Assembly (NCBI GenBank): GCA_905236935.1
Contig: CAJOQL010000007.1
Span: 1 to 5,814 of the forward strand
Source: an uncultured Bacilli bacterium
GTDB lineage: Bacteria; Bacillota_I; Bacilli_A; RF39; UBA660
Direction of reading: 5' to 3'
DNA: 5,814 nucleotides
Shown: positions 1 through 5,814 of the stretch, in pieces
Layout: every line of letters begins with the position of its first letter
Position numbering within the stretch: position 1 is the first letter of the stretch
Program-made: the position numbers and the translations under genes
The notes under the pieces: model-generated
The model's database searches: none
The model's input: only the letters and a program-made list of their open reading frames with translations
What the model was told of the DNA's origin: nothing

Positions 1-759
1 AACAATATGAAATCTATCAATAACGATATCAGCATTTCTAAATAACTTTTTAGCTAAGAAAATATAACCTGAATAAAAATCAGTTGATATTAATTTAACC
101 TTGTTTCTTTGCCTCCTAGAATATCTTCTAAAGTATTTTTCTAAATCAATAGATTTTCTAGAATCTAAGATATCAAAAATATTACCTTTTTTATTATCAA
201 TAATCATAAAAGCCATTTTACCTTTAGTATCTTTAGTAGCTTTAAATTCGTCCCAATTCATATATAAAGGCAAATGAGAATGTCTAAGAACAGTTTTAGA
301 AGAAATATCATTTAAAACTCTATCTATTTTAGAAGGAGAGACATTTGTTCTTTTAGCAATATCTTTTTCACTTTGTTTCATCATAAGTTCAGTTCTAATT
401 TGTAATTCAGTATTATTAGAAATATTTTTATTTTTATTAACTAAGGATGTTTCAGCTAAAAAGGTATTACCACAATGTTTACAATAAAATCTTTGTTTAT
501 GAAGAATTAAAATACTTTTACAGTTTGATATATTAGGAATTTTAATTTTACAATTTTTTCTAAAACCCCATTTAATAATATCATCTGCTGATTCATTAAT
601 AATTCCACAGCATTGACAATACTCAGGTTTGTAAGTTAAAAATCCTTCAACTATCTTATATTTTACATTTTTAATCGTCCTTTCTTGAATTTTTTGCATA
701 ATATAGATATTTTTATCTTTAATATTTAGAAGATTTAATATATAATCATTATTAGACAT
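1..759 (-). CDS. ISL3-family transposase, N-terminal 253 residues (3' end off the window)
   Basis: DDE transposase that would cut and join the ends of its own insertion sequence. The frame is open from ATG at 759 to the left edge with no stop. ISL3 transposases are usually about 400-440 residues, so roughly 40% is missing. Visible parts, in order: an N-terminal zinc-binding region with C48-x2-C51 and C93-x2-C96; a helix-turn-helix around residues 125-150 (EKDIAKRTNVSPSKIDRVL); and the start of the catalytic core, with NWDEFK (D170, likely first catalytic Asp), ISTDFYSGY (D227, likely second Asp) and the family-typical DRFHIV at 248-253. The catalytic Glu would lie off the window. The start is supported by AAAGGA at 769-774, nine bases upstream of the ATG. 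The start codon sits in the 3' arm of a strong inverted repeat, which suggests translational control. No frameshift is seen, so the gene may be active. Confidence 0.9.
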   Translation of the reverse strand, partial: MSNNDYILNLLNIKDKNIYIMQKIQERTIKNVKYKIVEGFLTYKPEYCQCCGIINESADDIIKWGFRKNCKIKIPNISNCKSILILHKQRFYCKHCGNTFLAETSLVNKNKNISNNTELQIRTELMMKQSEKDIAKRTNVSPSKIDRVLNDISSKTVLRHSHLPLYMNWDEFKATKDTKGKMAFMIIDNKKGNIFDILDSRKSIDLEKYFRRYSRRQRNKVKLISTDFYSGYIFLAKKLFRNADIVIDRFHIV

Positions 760-815
760 GTGATCAGATCCTTTCAATGTTTTTAACCAATTACATTGTA
801 TCAAATCACATGTCT
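754..815 (-). promoter_or_regulatory. Inverted repeat in the transposase leader that sequesters the start codon
   Basis: Positions 754-764 (AGACATGTGAT) and 805-815 (ATCACATGTCT) are perfect 11-bp inverted repeats. Inside them, 767-769 pairs with 800-802 and 775-780 (CAATGT) pairs with 793-798 (ACATTG), leaving a 12-base loop (781-792). Read on the minus strand, the transposase ATG (757-759) lies within the 3' arm. The ribosome site (769-774) lies in the enclosed internal loop. A transcript entering from argS would contain both arms and could hide the start. Similar start-codon hairpins limit read-through expression in other insertion sequences such as IS10 and IS50. The pairing is seen directly; the function is inferred. 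Confidence 0.7.
795..803 (-). promoter_or_regulatory. Candidate extended -10 promoter for the transposase
   Basis: The minus strand reads TG-A-TACAAT, with TG at 803-802 and the -10 hexamer TACAAT at 800-795. This matches an extended -10 element with one mismatch in the hexamer. No good -35 box is visible at 16-18 bp upstream, which an extended -10 can tolerate. Transcription would start near 788, in the loop of the leader hairpin and past its 5' arm. The resulting mRNA would have a leader of about 29 bases and would not form the hairpin that hides the start codon. The prediction rests on motif and position only. Confidence 0.4.
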
Positions 816-826
816 TTTTACATATT

Positions 827-864
827 AAAAAATAGTGTAGTGATTTTACTCACCAACACTATTT
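827..864 (-). terminator. Intrinsic terminator downstream of argS, probably inside the insertion sequence
   Basis: Arms 830-838 and 856-864 form a perfect 9-bp stem. An inner GTGA/TCAC stem (840-843 with 850-853) closes a 6-base loop. On the minus strand the 3' arm runs into six consecutive T (832-827), as expected for rho-independent termination of transcription arriving from argS. It lies 19 bp past the argS stop codon and upstream of the transposase leader. It would therefore end the argS mRNA and insulate the transposase. If the element ends near 875, this terminator belongs to the insertion sequence and not to argS. Confidence 0.7.
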
Positions 865-882
865 ATAATACAACCTTCCTTT

Positions 883-2619
883 TTAAATTTTATCTGGCAC
901 TTTTATTGCCAAAATGTCTAGTAAATACTTATTAGTTTTTAATACTAAAGATATTAAACTTAAATAGCTTTCCTTTATAACGTTATCTTTTTCAGTTAGA
1001 ACTTCATGATTTGAATAAAAAGCATTAAATAAACTAGTTAATTTATAAACATATTCACATATTTCATTAACCGTTCTTGTTTTAAATGATTTTTCAATTA
1101 CGCTTCTTAAATTAATTAAAGTAAGGATAATATTTCTTTCTTCTTCAGTATTAATTACATTATATTTTTTATATTCAATATCAGATTTTTTTAATAATGA
1201 ACTCATTCTAACAGTGCCATATAAAACATATGGACCAGTTTTACCATTAATATCACTAAATTTAACTGGATCAAAAATATAATCACTAGCTCTATTTGGA
1301 AGTAAATCGGCAAATTTTATAGCAGCTATTGCTAAATCTAAAGCCAGTTTATCTTTATCTTCTTCTTTAATATTATCTTTTATAACTTTTCTAGTTTCAT
1401 CTTTTACAATATCAATTAAATTTCTTAAACTCATAACTCCACCATCACGAGTTTTAAATGGTTTACCATCAGGTCCATTCATTGTGCCAAAACCATACCA
1501 CTCTAACTTTTTATCTTTTGATACAATATTAGTTTTATAAGCAGCTCTAAATGCCCCCTCAAAATGTAGTTCTTGTCTTATATCAGTTAAATATAAATAG
1601 CCATCTGGATTAAATCTTTTTTCTCTACCGTAAAGAGTAGCAAGTTCAGTTGAATCATATAATAATCCTCCATTACTTTTAATAAGTATTACCGGTGGCA
1701 TTTCTTTTTTGTCTGTTTCTTCTTTTACATCAATAATCGTTGCCCCATCACTTATTTCAGTATAATTATTATTATTTAAATAATCTAACATGGGTTTTAT
1801 ATAATCATCTGCATCTTTTTCACCTTCATACAAATCAAAAGTTGCACCTAACAAACTATAAATATCATTAATATCATTAATTGATAATGTAGTAAATGAC
1901 TTATACAAATCATAAATACCTTTATCTCTATTTTGCAATCTTACAGTTAACTCTCTTGCTTCTTCTAAATATTTTTCATCTTCTTTAGCCTTAATACTAG
2001 CAGTAGGATATATTTCATATAAATCATCTAATGTAACTGGGCATTTATCAGGATATTTCCCATTAAAACTATCATCAAAATATGGTAAATTTGGCATTCT
2101 ATGTTTTATTTCACAAATAATAAGTCCCATTGGTCTACCCCAATCACCAAAATGAACATCACTAATTGTTTTATAGCCTACTGCATTAAATAATCTTTTT
2201 AAAGCCTCACCAATATTTGGACTTCTAAGATGCCCTGCATGAAGTGCTTTAGCTACATTTGCACCACCATAGTCTAAAAAATAAGTTTTTTTATCTGTTT
2301 CTTTATAAGTATTGATTTCAAAGCTATTATTTATTTCGTTTATATAACTTATTAATACTTCATCACTTAAAGACAAATTAATAAAACCACCAACATTACT
2401 AACACCTTTAAAAACTGGTAATTCTTTTAATTTTGTAACAATTTCATTGGCAATCATATTAGGATTTTTATGATATTTTTTAGCAAGGCTAAAAGCCCCA
2501 TTATATTGATAATCTCCTAAATCAGGTCTATTGCTAACATTAATTTTAACTTCATCTTCATATCCTAGCTTTTTTATTACTTCATTTATTAAGCTTTCTA
2601 ACTTTAAAACCAAATTCAT
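883..2619 (-). CDS. argS: Arginyl-tRNA synthetase
   Basis: Class I aminoacyl-tRNA synthetase that charges tRNA(Arg) with arginine, using ATP, in the cytoplasm. The protein is 578 residues, within the usual 550-600. Visible in order: an N-terminal additional domain with RPDLGDYQYNGAFSLAK (31-47); the catalytic domain with GGANVAKALHAGHLRS (118-133), whose HAGH (127-130) is the HIGH signature; FGDWG (157-161); and the KMSK-equivalent loop GPDGKPFKTRDGG (382-394), in the divergent form typical of ArgRS. The anticodon-binding DALR region follows, with ADLLPNRASDYIFD (437-450) and GKTGPYVLYGTVRMSSLL (459-476), ending in PDKI. I chose ATG at 2619 because AGGTGA precedes it. An in-frame ATG 13 codons upstream (2658) lacks a ribosome site and lies in the loop of a terminator hairpin. 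The 26-bp gap to that terminator leaves little room for a promoter. An insertion sequence lies directly downstream without damaging the gene. Confidence 0.96.
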   Translation of the reverse strand: MNLVLKLESLINEVIKKLGYEDEVKINVSNRPDLGDYQYNGAFSLAKKYHKNPNMIANEIVTKLKELPVFKGVSNVGGFINLSLSDEVLISYINEINNSFEINTYKETDKKTYFLDYGGANVAKALHAGHLRSPNIGEALKRLFNAVGYKTISDVHFGDWGRPMGLIICEIKHRMPNLPYFDDSFNGKYPDKCPVTLDDLYEIYPTASIKAKEDEKYLEEARELTVRLQNRDKGIYDLYKSFTTLSINDINDIYSLLGATFDLYEGEKDADDYIKPMLDYLNNNNYTEISDGATIIDVKEETDKKEMPPVILIKSNGGLLYDSTELATLYGREKRFNPDGYLYLTDIRQELHFEGAFRAAYKTNIVSKDKKLEWYGFGTMNGPDGKPFKTRDGGVMSLRNLIDIVKDETRKVIKDNIKEEDKDKLALDLAIAAIKFADLLPNRASDYIFDPVKFSDINGKTGPYVLYGTVRMSSLLKKSDIEYKKYNVINTEEERNIILTLINLRSVIEKSFKTRTVNEICEYVYKLTSLFNAFYSNHEVLTEKDNVIKESYLSLISLVLKTNKYLLDILAIKVPDKI

Positions 2620-2623
2620 AAAA

Positions 2624-2629
2624 TCACCT
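2624..2629 (-). promoter_or_regulatory. Ribosome binding site that fixes the argS start
   Basis: AGGTGA on the minus strand lies four bases before ATG at 2619. The upstream in-frame ATG at 2658 has no purine-rich site before it. This supports a 578-residue protein rather than one with 13 extra residues (beginning MKAFYVIIILGDF). Confidence 0.85.
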
Positions 2630-2645
2630 AAAATTATGATAACAT

Positions 2646-2673
2646 AAAAAGCCTTCATAGTAGAAGACTTTTT
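2646..2673 (-). terminator. Intrinsic terminator after the small membrane protein gene
   Basis: Arms 2663-2673 and 2646-2656 pair over 11 bp with one G-U wobble and enclose a 6-base loop. On the minus strand the structure reads AAAAAGTCTTC, loop, GAAGGCTTTTT. Its A-run and T-run make it a standard rho-independent terminator, although the five Ts also form part of the stem. It begins 2 bp past the stop codon of the 193-residue protein and ends 26 bp before argS. It either separates the two transcription units or acts as a partial, leaky terminator controlling argS. Confidence 0.75.
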
Positions 2674-2675
2674 AA

Positions 2676-3257
2676 TTAATTATTATTTTCTTTAAAATTA
2701 GAACTATCTAATATCTCATTTAGATTTAATGGGTTATTTAATGACTCAACCACTGGATTCAAATCATCAAAATTAAAATCATCATCTTCATACGTAATAA
2801 ATATACGATAAAAAGAATTCCAATTTGTATAAAAGCATATTGTATACTGCTTTTCTAAATTTGCCTCATAAACCAATGTATTAACATTATTAATAACTTT
2901 TTTATAAATTTTAATATTAAGATTATTAATATTATCTTTATTAAAAGTATAAAAATCATCTAAATTAGTAATTAACATATTTTTAGTTGAAGCTAAATAA
3001 ACTTTTCCATACCACTTATTATTTTTAGTTATTATCAATAAATCATTATTGCCATTATATTCGTAGTCAAGTGGAATATTATATTTATAATTTTTATATG
3101 CAAAAGTTTTTTTAACACTATTATTAGTATTTATTAAATGATTATTATTTTTATTTTGTTTTGTTACACTAATATATATTACTAATAAGCACATAATAAC
3201 TATTAAAAATGATATTGCAAAAATTATTAAAACATCTTTTTTATTATTCTTTTGCAT
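2676..3257 (-). CDS. Single-pass membrane protein of unknown function with an extracytoplasmic domain
   Basis: I do not recognise a named family. The 193-residue protein has a short Lys-rich N-terminus (MQKNNKKD), then one hydrophobic segment at about residues 9-31, an Asn-rich linker (35-48), and a 145-residue polar domain rich in Asn, Tyr and Lys. Positive charges before the segment predict N-in/C-out topology. The single Cys in the segment is not in a lipobox, so this is unlikely to be a lipoprotein. The outer domain begins YKNYKYNIPLDYEY and ends FDDLNPVVESLNN. Its alternating short strands and final 'vveSL' helix recall the PsbP/Mog1-like fold common in small secreted proteins; this is a weak resemblance by eye. 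I chose ATG at 3257 because AGAGGA precedes it. A longer in-frame form would start at TTG 3305, overlapping the upstream gene without a ribosome site. It follows the Ig/Cys-rich surface protein by 35 bp with no terminator between, so the two are probably co-expressed at the cell surface. Confidence 0.75.
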   Translation of the reverse strand: MQKNNKKDVLIIFAISFLIVIMCLLVIYISVTKQNKNNNHLINTNNSVKKTFAYKNYKYNIPLDYEYNGNNDLLIITKNNKWYGKVYLASTKNMLITNLDDFYTFNKDNINNLNIKIYKKVINNVNTLVYEANLEKQYTICFYTNWNSFYRIFITYEDDDFNFDDLNPVVESLNNPLNLNEILDSSNFKENNN

Positions 3258-3263
3258 ACAAAA

Positions 3264-3269
3264 TCCTCT
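3264..3269 (-). promoter_or_regulatory. Ribosome binding site of the small membrane protein
   Basis: AGAGGA on the minus strand lies six bases before ATG at 3257, in the 35-bp gap after the surface-protein stop. It favours this start over the TTG at 3305. Confidence 0.8.
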
Positions 3270-3292
3270 TTTCTTTAAAAATTTCACATTAA

Positions 3293-5814
3293 TTATTCTA
3301 GACAATTACAGTTTTCATCTTGTAAAGCACCTCCTGCACAAGGTGGACATCCAATAGGACCTCCTGCAAATGAAGAAACACAATTTTCTGGAGTAAGTCC
3401 AGTAAATTCACACCAATGATTACAAGCACTATAACCATACTGATCAGTAATAGAAAAATCAATCGAAGGATGATAGCAGAGACACTTTGCTTCATACCCA
3501 ATTTTGCTTTCACATCCAATGTTTGGCGTAGATGAGCACTCATTGCTACAACTTACTGAACCATTACCACAATATGCTCCATTATATGCATCATACAAAT
3601 CATATGGCTTAGTTTTAGTTAAACAATTACATGAACCATAGGTTGTGGTTGTTCTAGTACATGTCACATAACATGCATTATCATTATAACAGTCTTGTGA
3701 CTCAGTTTTTGATTTATTTCTACAATAACTATCATCATAAATAGAATTATAGTATTCTGTTCTTATGCAACTATGTGTTCCCCAAGATTCACAACCTGCA
3801 TTACAACTTCCACAAGTCCAATCTGTCCAATCGTATAGGTACTCATTGCCTTCACCGCAGCAGCTTGGTAAATCACATTTTTTTGAACTAGTTGAAACTA
3901 TATCCCCATAAGAACAAATCATATTATCATAATATCTTGATTTTTTAACTGCTTGAATATATATTTTTTCGTACTCACTACCACAACTTTTAGTGCAACC
4001 TGATGATGTTTCAATTGTATCATTTATAGGATTATCACAGCATCCAATTTTTTCATTACATACAGCACCATTAAAATCATCTTTGCTAGTACACCTAGTA
4101 GATGAATTATACTTATCATATGCTTCTCTATTTAAATGTCCACCATCACAAGGAGCAGAACATTTATTGCCTTCAACATAACTTATCTCAACACATGATG
4201 TATCAATATTTTTTGATTCTGAAATATTTCCAGCAGCATCTTTAACAAATACATAATCTACTTTTCCAGGATAAGCATTTGTAATAATAATTTCTCCTGT
4301 ATTCTTGGGATTATTTGCAATTGTTTGCCAATTACACCCAGATACATTATTATTATTCTTTACACAATATGATGATACCCCACTTAAATTATCATTTGCT
4401 CTTATTTTTAATTTTTGAGCATTATTTTCTACTATATTTAAAGATGTTATTATTGGAGCAGTAATATCTACTTTAGCTGTGTATATTCCTTCATTGTATA
4501 ATCCTGCCCCACTAGTTATTATATATTTTACTTTATATTCTCCAATGTCATTATATGAAAATGTAACCATATCACTATTATGCATTATTTTTTTTGAAAT
4601 AAAGTTTGTACATTCAGTATTACCCGTATATTTACAATAAGAAATAGTAGCTCCGCTAAGACCAACATTGCTTGGAGTTAAAATATATTTTAAAGCTTCA
4701 TTTGACCATGTTTTATCAGCCACTAAATTATTAGAGTTTGTTTTCTTTGCTGATATGTTTATACTTGGTTTGTTTTTATCTATTTTAGCAGTTACTACTG
4801 TAATATCACTGTGATTACCAGCATAATCTACTGCTCTAAAATACCTTTTATTTTCTCCTGTTTCAGTTATTTTATATAAAGAATTATTTAAGTTATAATT
4901 ATAGTCATTCCAATTTTTATCATCATTACAATTACTTGCACAGATTTGATATTTTTCTATTCCACTTAAAGCATCTGTCGAACCATTAGGTCCTCTTTTT
5001 GAAGAATCATTTTGTCCAACAGATTGAGCTGCAAATACATTTCTACTAGTCCATTCACCATTGTATCTTGTCCAATCCCCATAAACAAATGTCATTGCAG
5101 GTTTGGTAGGATTATTTTTGTCTATTTTTACTATTACATTATTACTACTTCTTTTCACATTTTTTAGTAAATCTGCCGCATAAAAATAGTAAACTGTTCC
5201 ATTTTTTGTTAAAGATTCTTTGTTTATTTCTTGACTTTCCATTATTTTTGGGCCTGGATTGGTAGCATTATGTTCTATTTTTGTAAGATCTATTTGATCA
5301 CTAAATTCATAATAAAATACACCACTAGCACTATCTTCAGCTATTCCAGTTAATATCACAGATTTATTTGTCCATTCTTCTGTGCTTGCACTTATCACTA
5401 CATTTATAGGAGCCGATGTATCACTATAAACATATACAGAACAATCTTTTGTATTACCTGATACATCAGATATAGATATTGTTCCTTCTTTTATATTTTC
5501 AAATACCTTTGATAATACATTTTTTTCACATTTATAATTATCGTTACAAGGTATCTCTATTTTTACTGGCCCATTTTTCCAAATTGTGTTTCCTACCATA
5601 GTTCCACCCGGAATATCTTGTGGACACTTAGGCATTTCTTTATCAACAACTAGTACTTGCCTTGTTGTCTGTTTCCAAATACCATCTTCTGTTTGATAAT
5701 CATATTTTATTTCGTATGTTCCTAGTGCATCTGTTTTTACATTATCAATATTACATTTTATATTTATTTCTTTGCCATTTTCTCCATTTGGATTTAAGTA
5801 TCCTTCTACTAAAG
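3293..5814 (-). CDS. Large extracellular protein with tandem Ig-like domains and a Cys-rich TSP1-like C-terminal tail (N-terminus off the window)
   Basis: The frame is open from the right edge (first whole codon at 5812) to TAA at 3293-3295, giving 839 visible residues. The M encoded at 5635 is internal: 59 in-frame residues precede it, ending in an Ig-type strand (TRQVLVVDKE). Five further Ig-like units follow at about 60-134, 135-235, 236-349, 350-453 and 454-540. Four of them (W78, W147, W254, W369) share an early Trp motif such as WTN or WSN, and units end in a strand plus linker such as KIDKNNP, KIDKNKP or KVDITAP. The last unit has the DNLSGV and VKDAAGNIS motifs typical of bacterial Ig/cadherin-like repeats. 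Residues 541-839 form a tail with 36 Cys from C540 on, including WTDWTCGSC (662-670), which resembles a thrombospondin type-1 repeat. There is no LPXTG motif or C-terminal membrane segment, so anchoring presumably depends on the missing N-terminus, or the protein is secreted. Likely adhesion or surface structure; ligand unknown. Likely in an operon with the small membrane protein downstream. Confidence 0.85.
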   Translation of the reverse strand, partial: LVEGYLNPNGENGKEINIKCNIDNVKTDALGTYEIKYDYQTEDGIWKQTTRQVLVVDKEMPKCPQDIPGGTMVGNTIWKNGPVKIEIPCNDNYKCEKNVLSKVFENIKEGTISISDVSGNTKDCSVYVYSDTSAPINVVISASTEEWTNKSVILTGIAEDSASGVFYYEFSDQIDLTKIEHNATNPGPKIMESQEINKESLTKNGTVYYFYAADLLKNVKRSSNNVIVKIDKNNPTKPAMTFVYGDWTRYNGEWTSRNVFAAQSVGQNDSSKRGPNGSTDALSGIEKYQICASNCNDDKNWNDYNYNLNNSLYKITETGENKRYFRAVDYAGNHSDITVVTAKIDKNKPSINISAKKTNSNNLVADKTWSNEALKYILTPSNVGLSGATISYCKYTGNTECTNFISKKIMHNSDMVTFSYNDIGEYKVKYIITSGAGLYNEGIYTAKVDITAPIITSLNIVENNAQKLKIRANDNLSGVSSYCVKNNNNVSGCNWQTIANNPKNTGEIIITNAYPGKVDYVFVKDAAGNISESKNIDTSCVEISYVEGNKCSAPCDGGHLNREAYDKYNSSTRCTSKDDFNGAVCNEKIGCCDNPINDTIETSSGCTKSCGSEYEKIYIQAVKKSRYYDNMICSYGDIVSTSSKKCDLPSCCGEGNEYLYDWTDWTCGSCNAGCESWGTHSCIRTEYYNSIYDDSYCRNKSKTESQDCYNDNACYVTCTRTTTTYGSCNCLTKTKPYDLYDAYNGAYCGNGSVSCSNECSSTPNIGCESKIGYEAKCLCYHPSIDFSITDQYGYSACNHWCEFTGLTPENCVSSFAGGPIGCPPCAGGALQDENCNCLE

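Larger units (their letters stand above)
1..875 (-). mobile_element. ISL3-family insertion sequence, transposase-proximal part (continues beyond the left edge)
   Basis: The element is identified by its ISL3-type transposase (start at 759, reading leftwards). Its outer end is not proven. I place it near 875 because the minus strand there begins GGTTGTATTATAAATAGTG, and ISL3 elements commonly begin with GG in their terminal inverted repeats. This point lies between the argS stop codon (883-885) and the transposase leader. ISL3 elements usually make 8-bp target duplications. If the end is right, the duplicated target would be close to 876-883, touching the last base of the argS stop. The other end and the matching inverted repeat are outside the window. 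The 760-875 leader holds no second gene but has a terminator hairpin, a second inverted repeat and a candidate promoter. Family assignment is strong; the exact boundary is inference. Confidence 0.6.

Noticed and set aside
862..875. Promoter-like AT sequence (TATTATAAAT on the minus strand) at the insertion sequence end
   Set aside because: No plausible -35 lies at the right distance in the argS tail, and any transcript would meet the terminator hairpin at once. The base composition alone explains it.
2620..2658. Longer argS form starting at ATG 2658
   Set aside because: There is no ribosome site upstream, the start lies inside a terminator loop, and the added residues do not resemble an ArgRS N-terminus. 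ATG 2619 has AGGTGA.
3298..3543. Second minus-strand open frame of 81 codons within the surface-protein gene
   Set aside because: It is an alternative frame of the Cys-rich coding region. Its hydrophobic runs arise from reading the same codons out of frame.
3993..4181. Plus-strand open frame of 62 codons
   Set aside because: It lies fully antisense to the Cys-rich part of the surface-protein gene, has no ribosome site and encodes no recognisable protein. It is a shadow of the real frame.
5633..5635. ATG at 5635 as the true start of the surface protein
   Set aside because: The frame stays open through 59 more codons to the window edge. Those residues form an Ig-like strand pattern, and no ribosome site precedes the ATG.
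883..5814. Mycoplasma-type code (TGA as tryptophan)
   Set aside because: Every Trp codon I checked is TGG and no in-frame TGA occurs in the long genes. In such an AT-rich genome a code-4 organism would be expected to use TGA often.

Overview
The window comes from a low-GC (roughly 30% or less), AT-rich bacterium that reads the standard code. Every tryptophan codon I checked is TGG, and no in-frame TGA interrupts the long genes. The codon use, Asn/Lys/Ile-rich proteins, strong Shine-Dalgarno sites and gene content fit an uncultured Firmicutes/Tenericutes-type (Bacilli/RF39-like or clostridial) organism, possibly from the gut. That lineage call is inference. All recognised genes are on the minus strand, so transcription runs from the right end of the window to the left.

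Right part (5814 down to 3293): the C-terminal 839 residues of a large extracellular protein whose start lies beyond the window. It has a string of Ig-like repeats followed by a 300-residue tail with 36 cysteines, including a thrombospondin type-1-like stretch. A 193-residue single-pass membrane protein of unknown function follows after 35 bp (3257 down to 2676). The two are probably co-transcribed, and the unit ends at a good intrinsic terminator (2646-2673).

Middle (2619 down to 883): argS, a complete arginyl-tRNA synthetase. Its start is only 26 bp after that terminator, so where its promoter lies is unclear.

Left part (about 875 down to 1): the 5' portion of an ISL3-family insertion sequence. 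It carries the first 253 codons of the transposase and a compact leader. The element appears to begin about 8 bp beyond the argS stop codon, in the same orientation as argS. The leader has two features that could shield the transposase from argS read-through. One is an intrinsic terminator hairpin near the end of the element. The other is an 11-bp inverted repeat whose 3' arm contains the transposase start codon. A candidate extended -10 promoter sits so that the element's own transcript would begin past the 5' arm and escape the hairpin. This layout, together with the cysteine-rich Ig/TSP1-like surface protein and its small membrane partner, is the most interesting content of the window.
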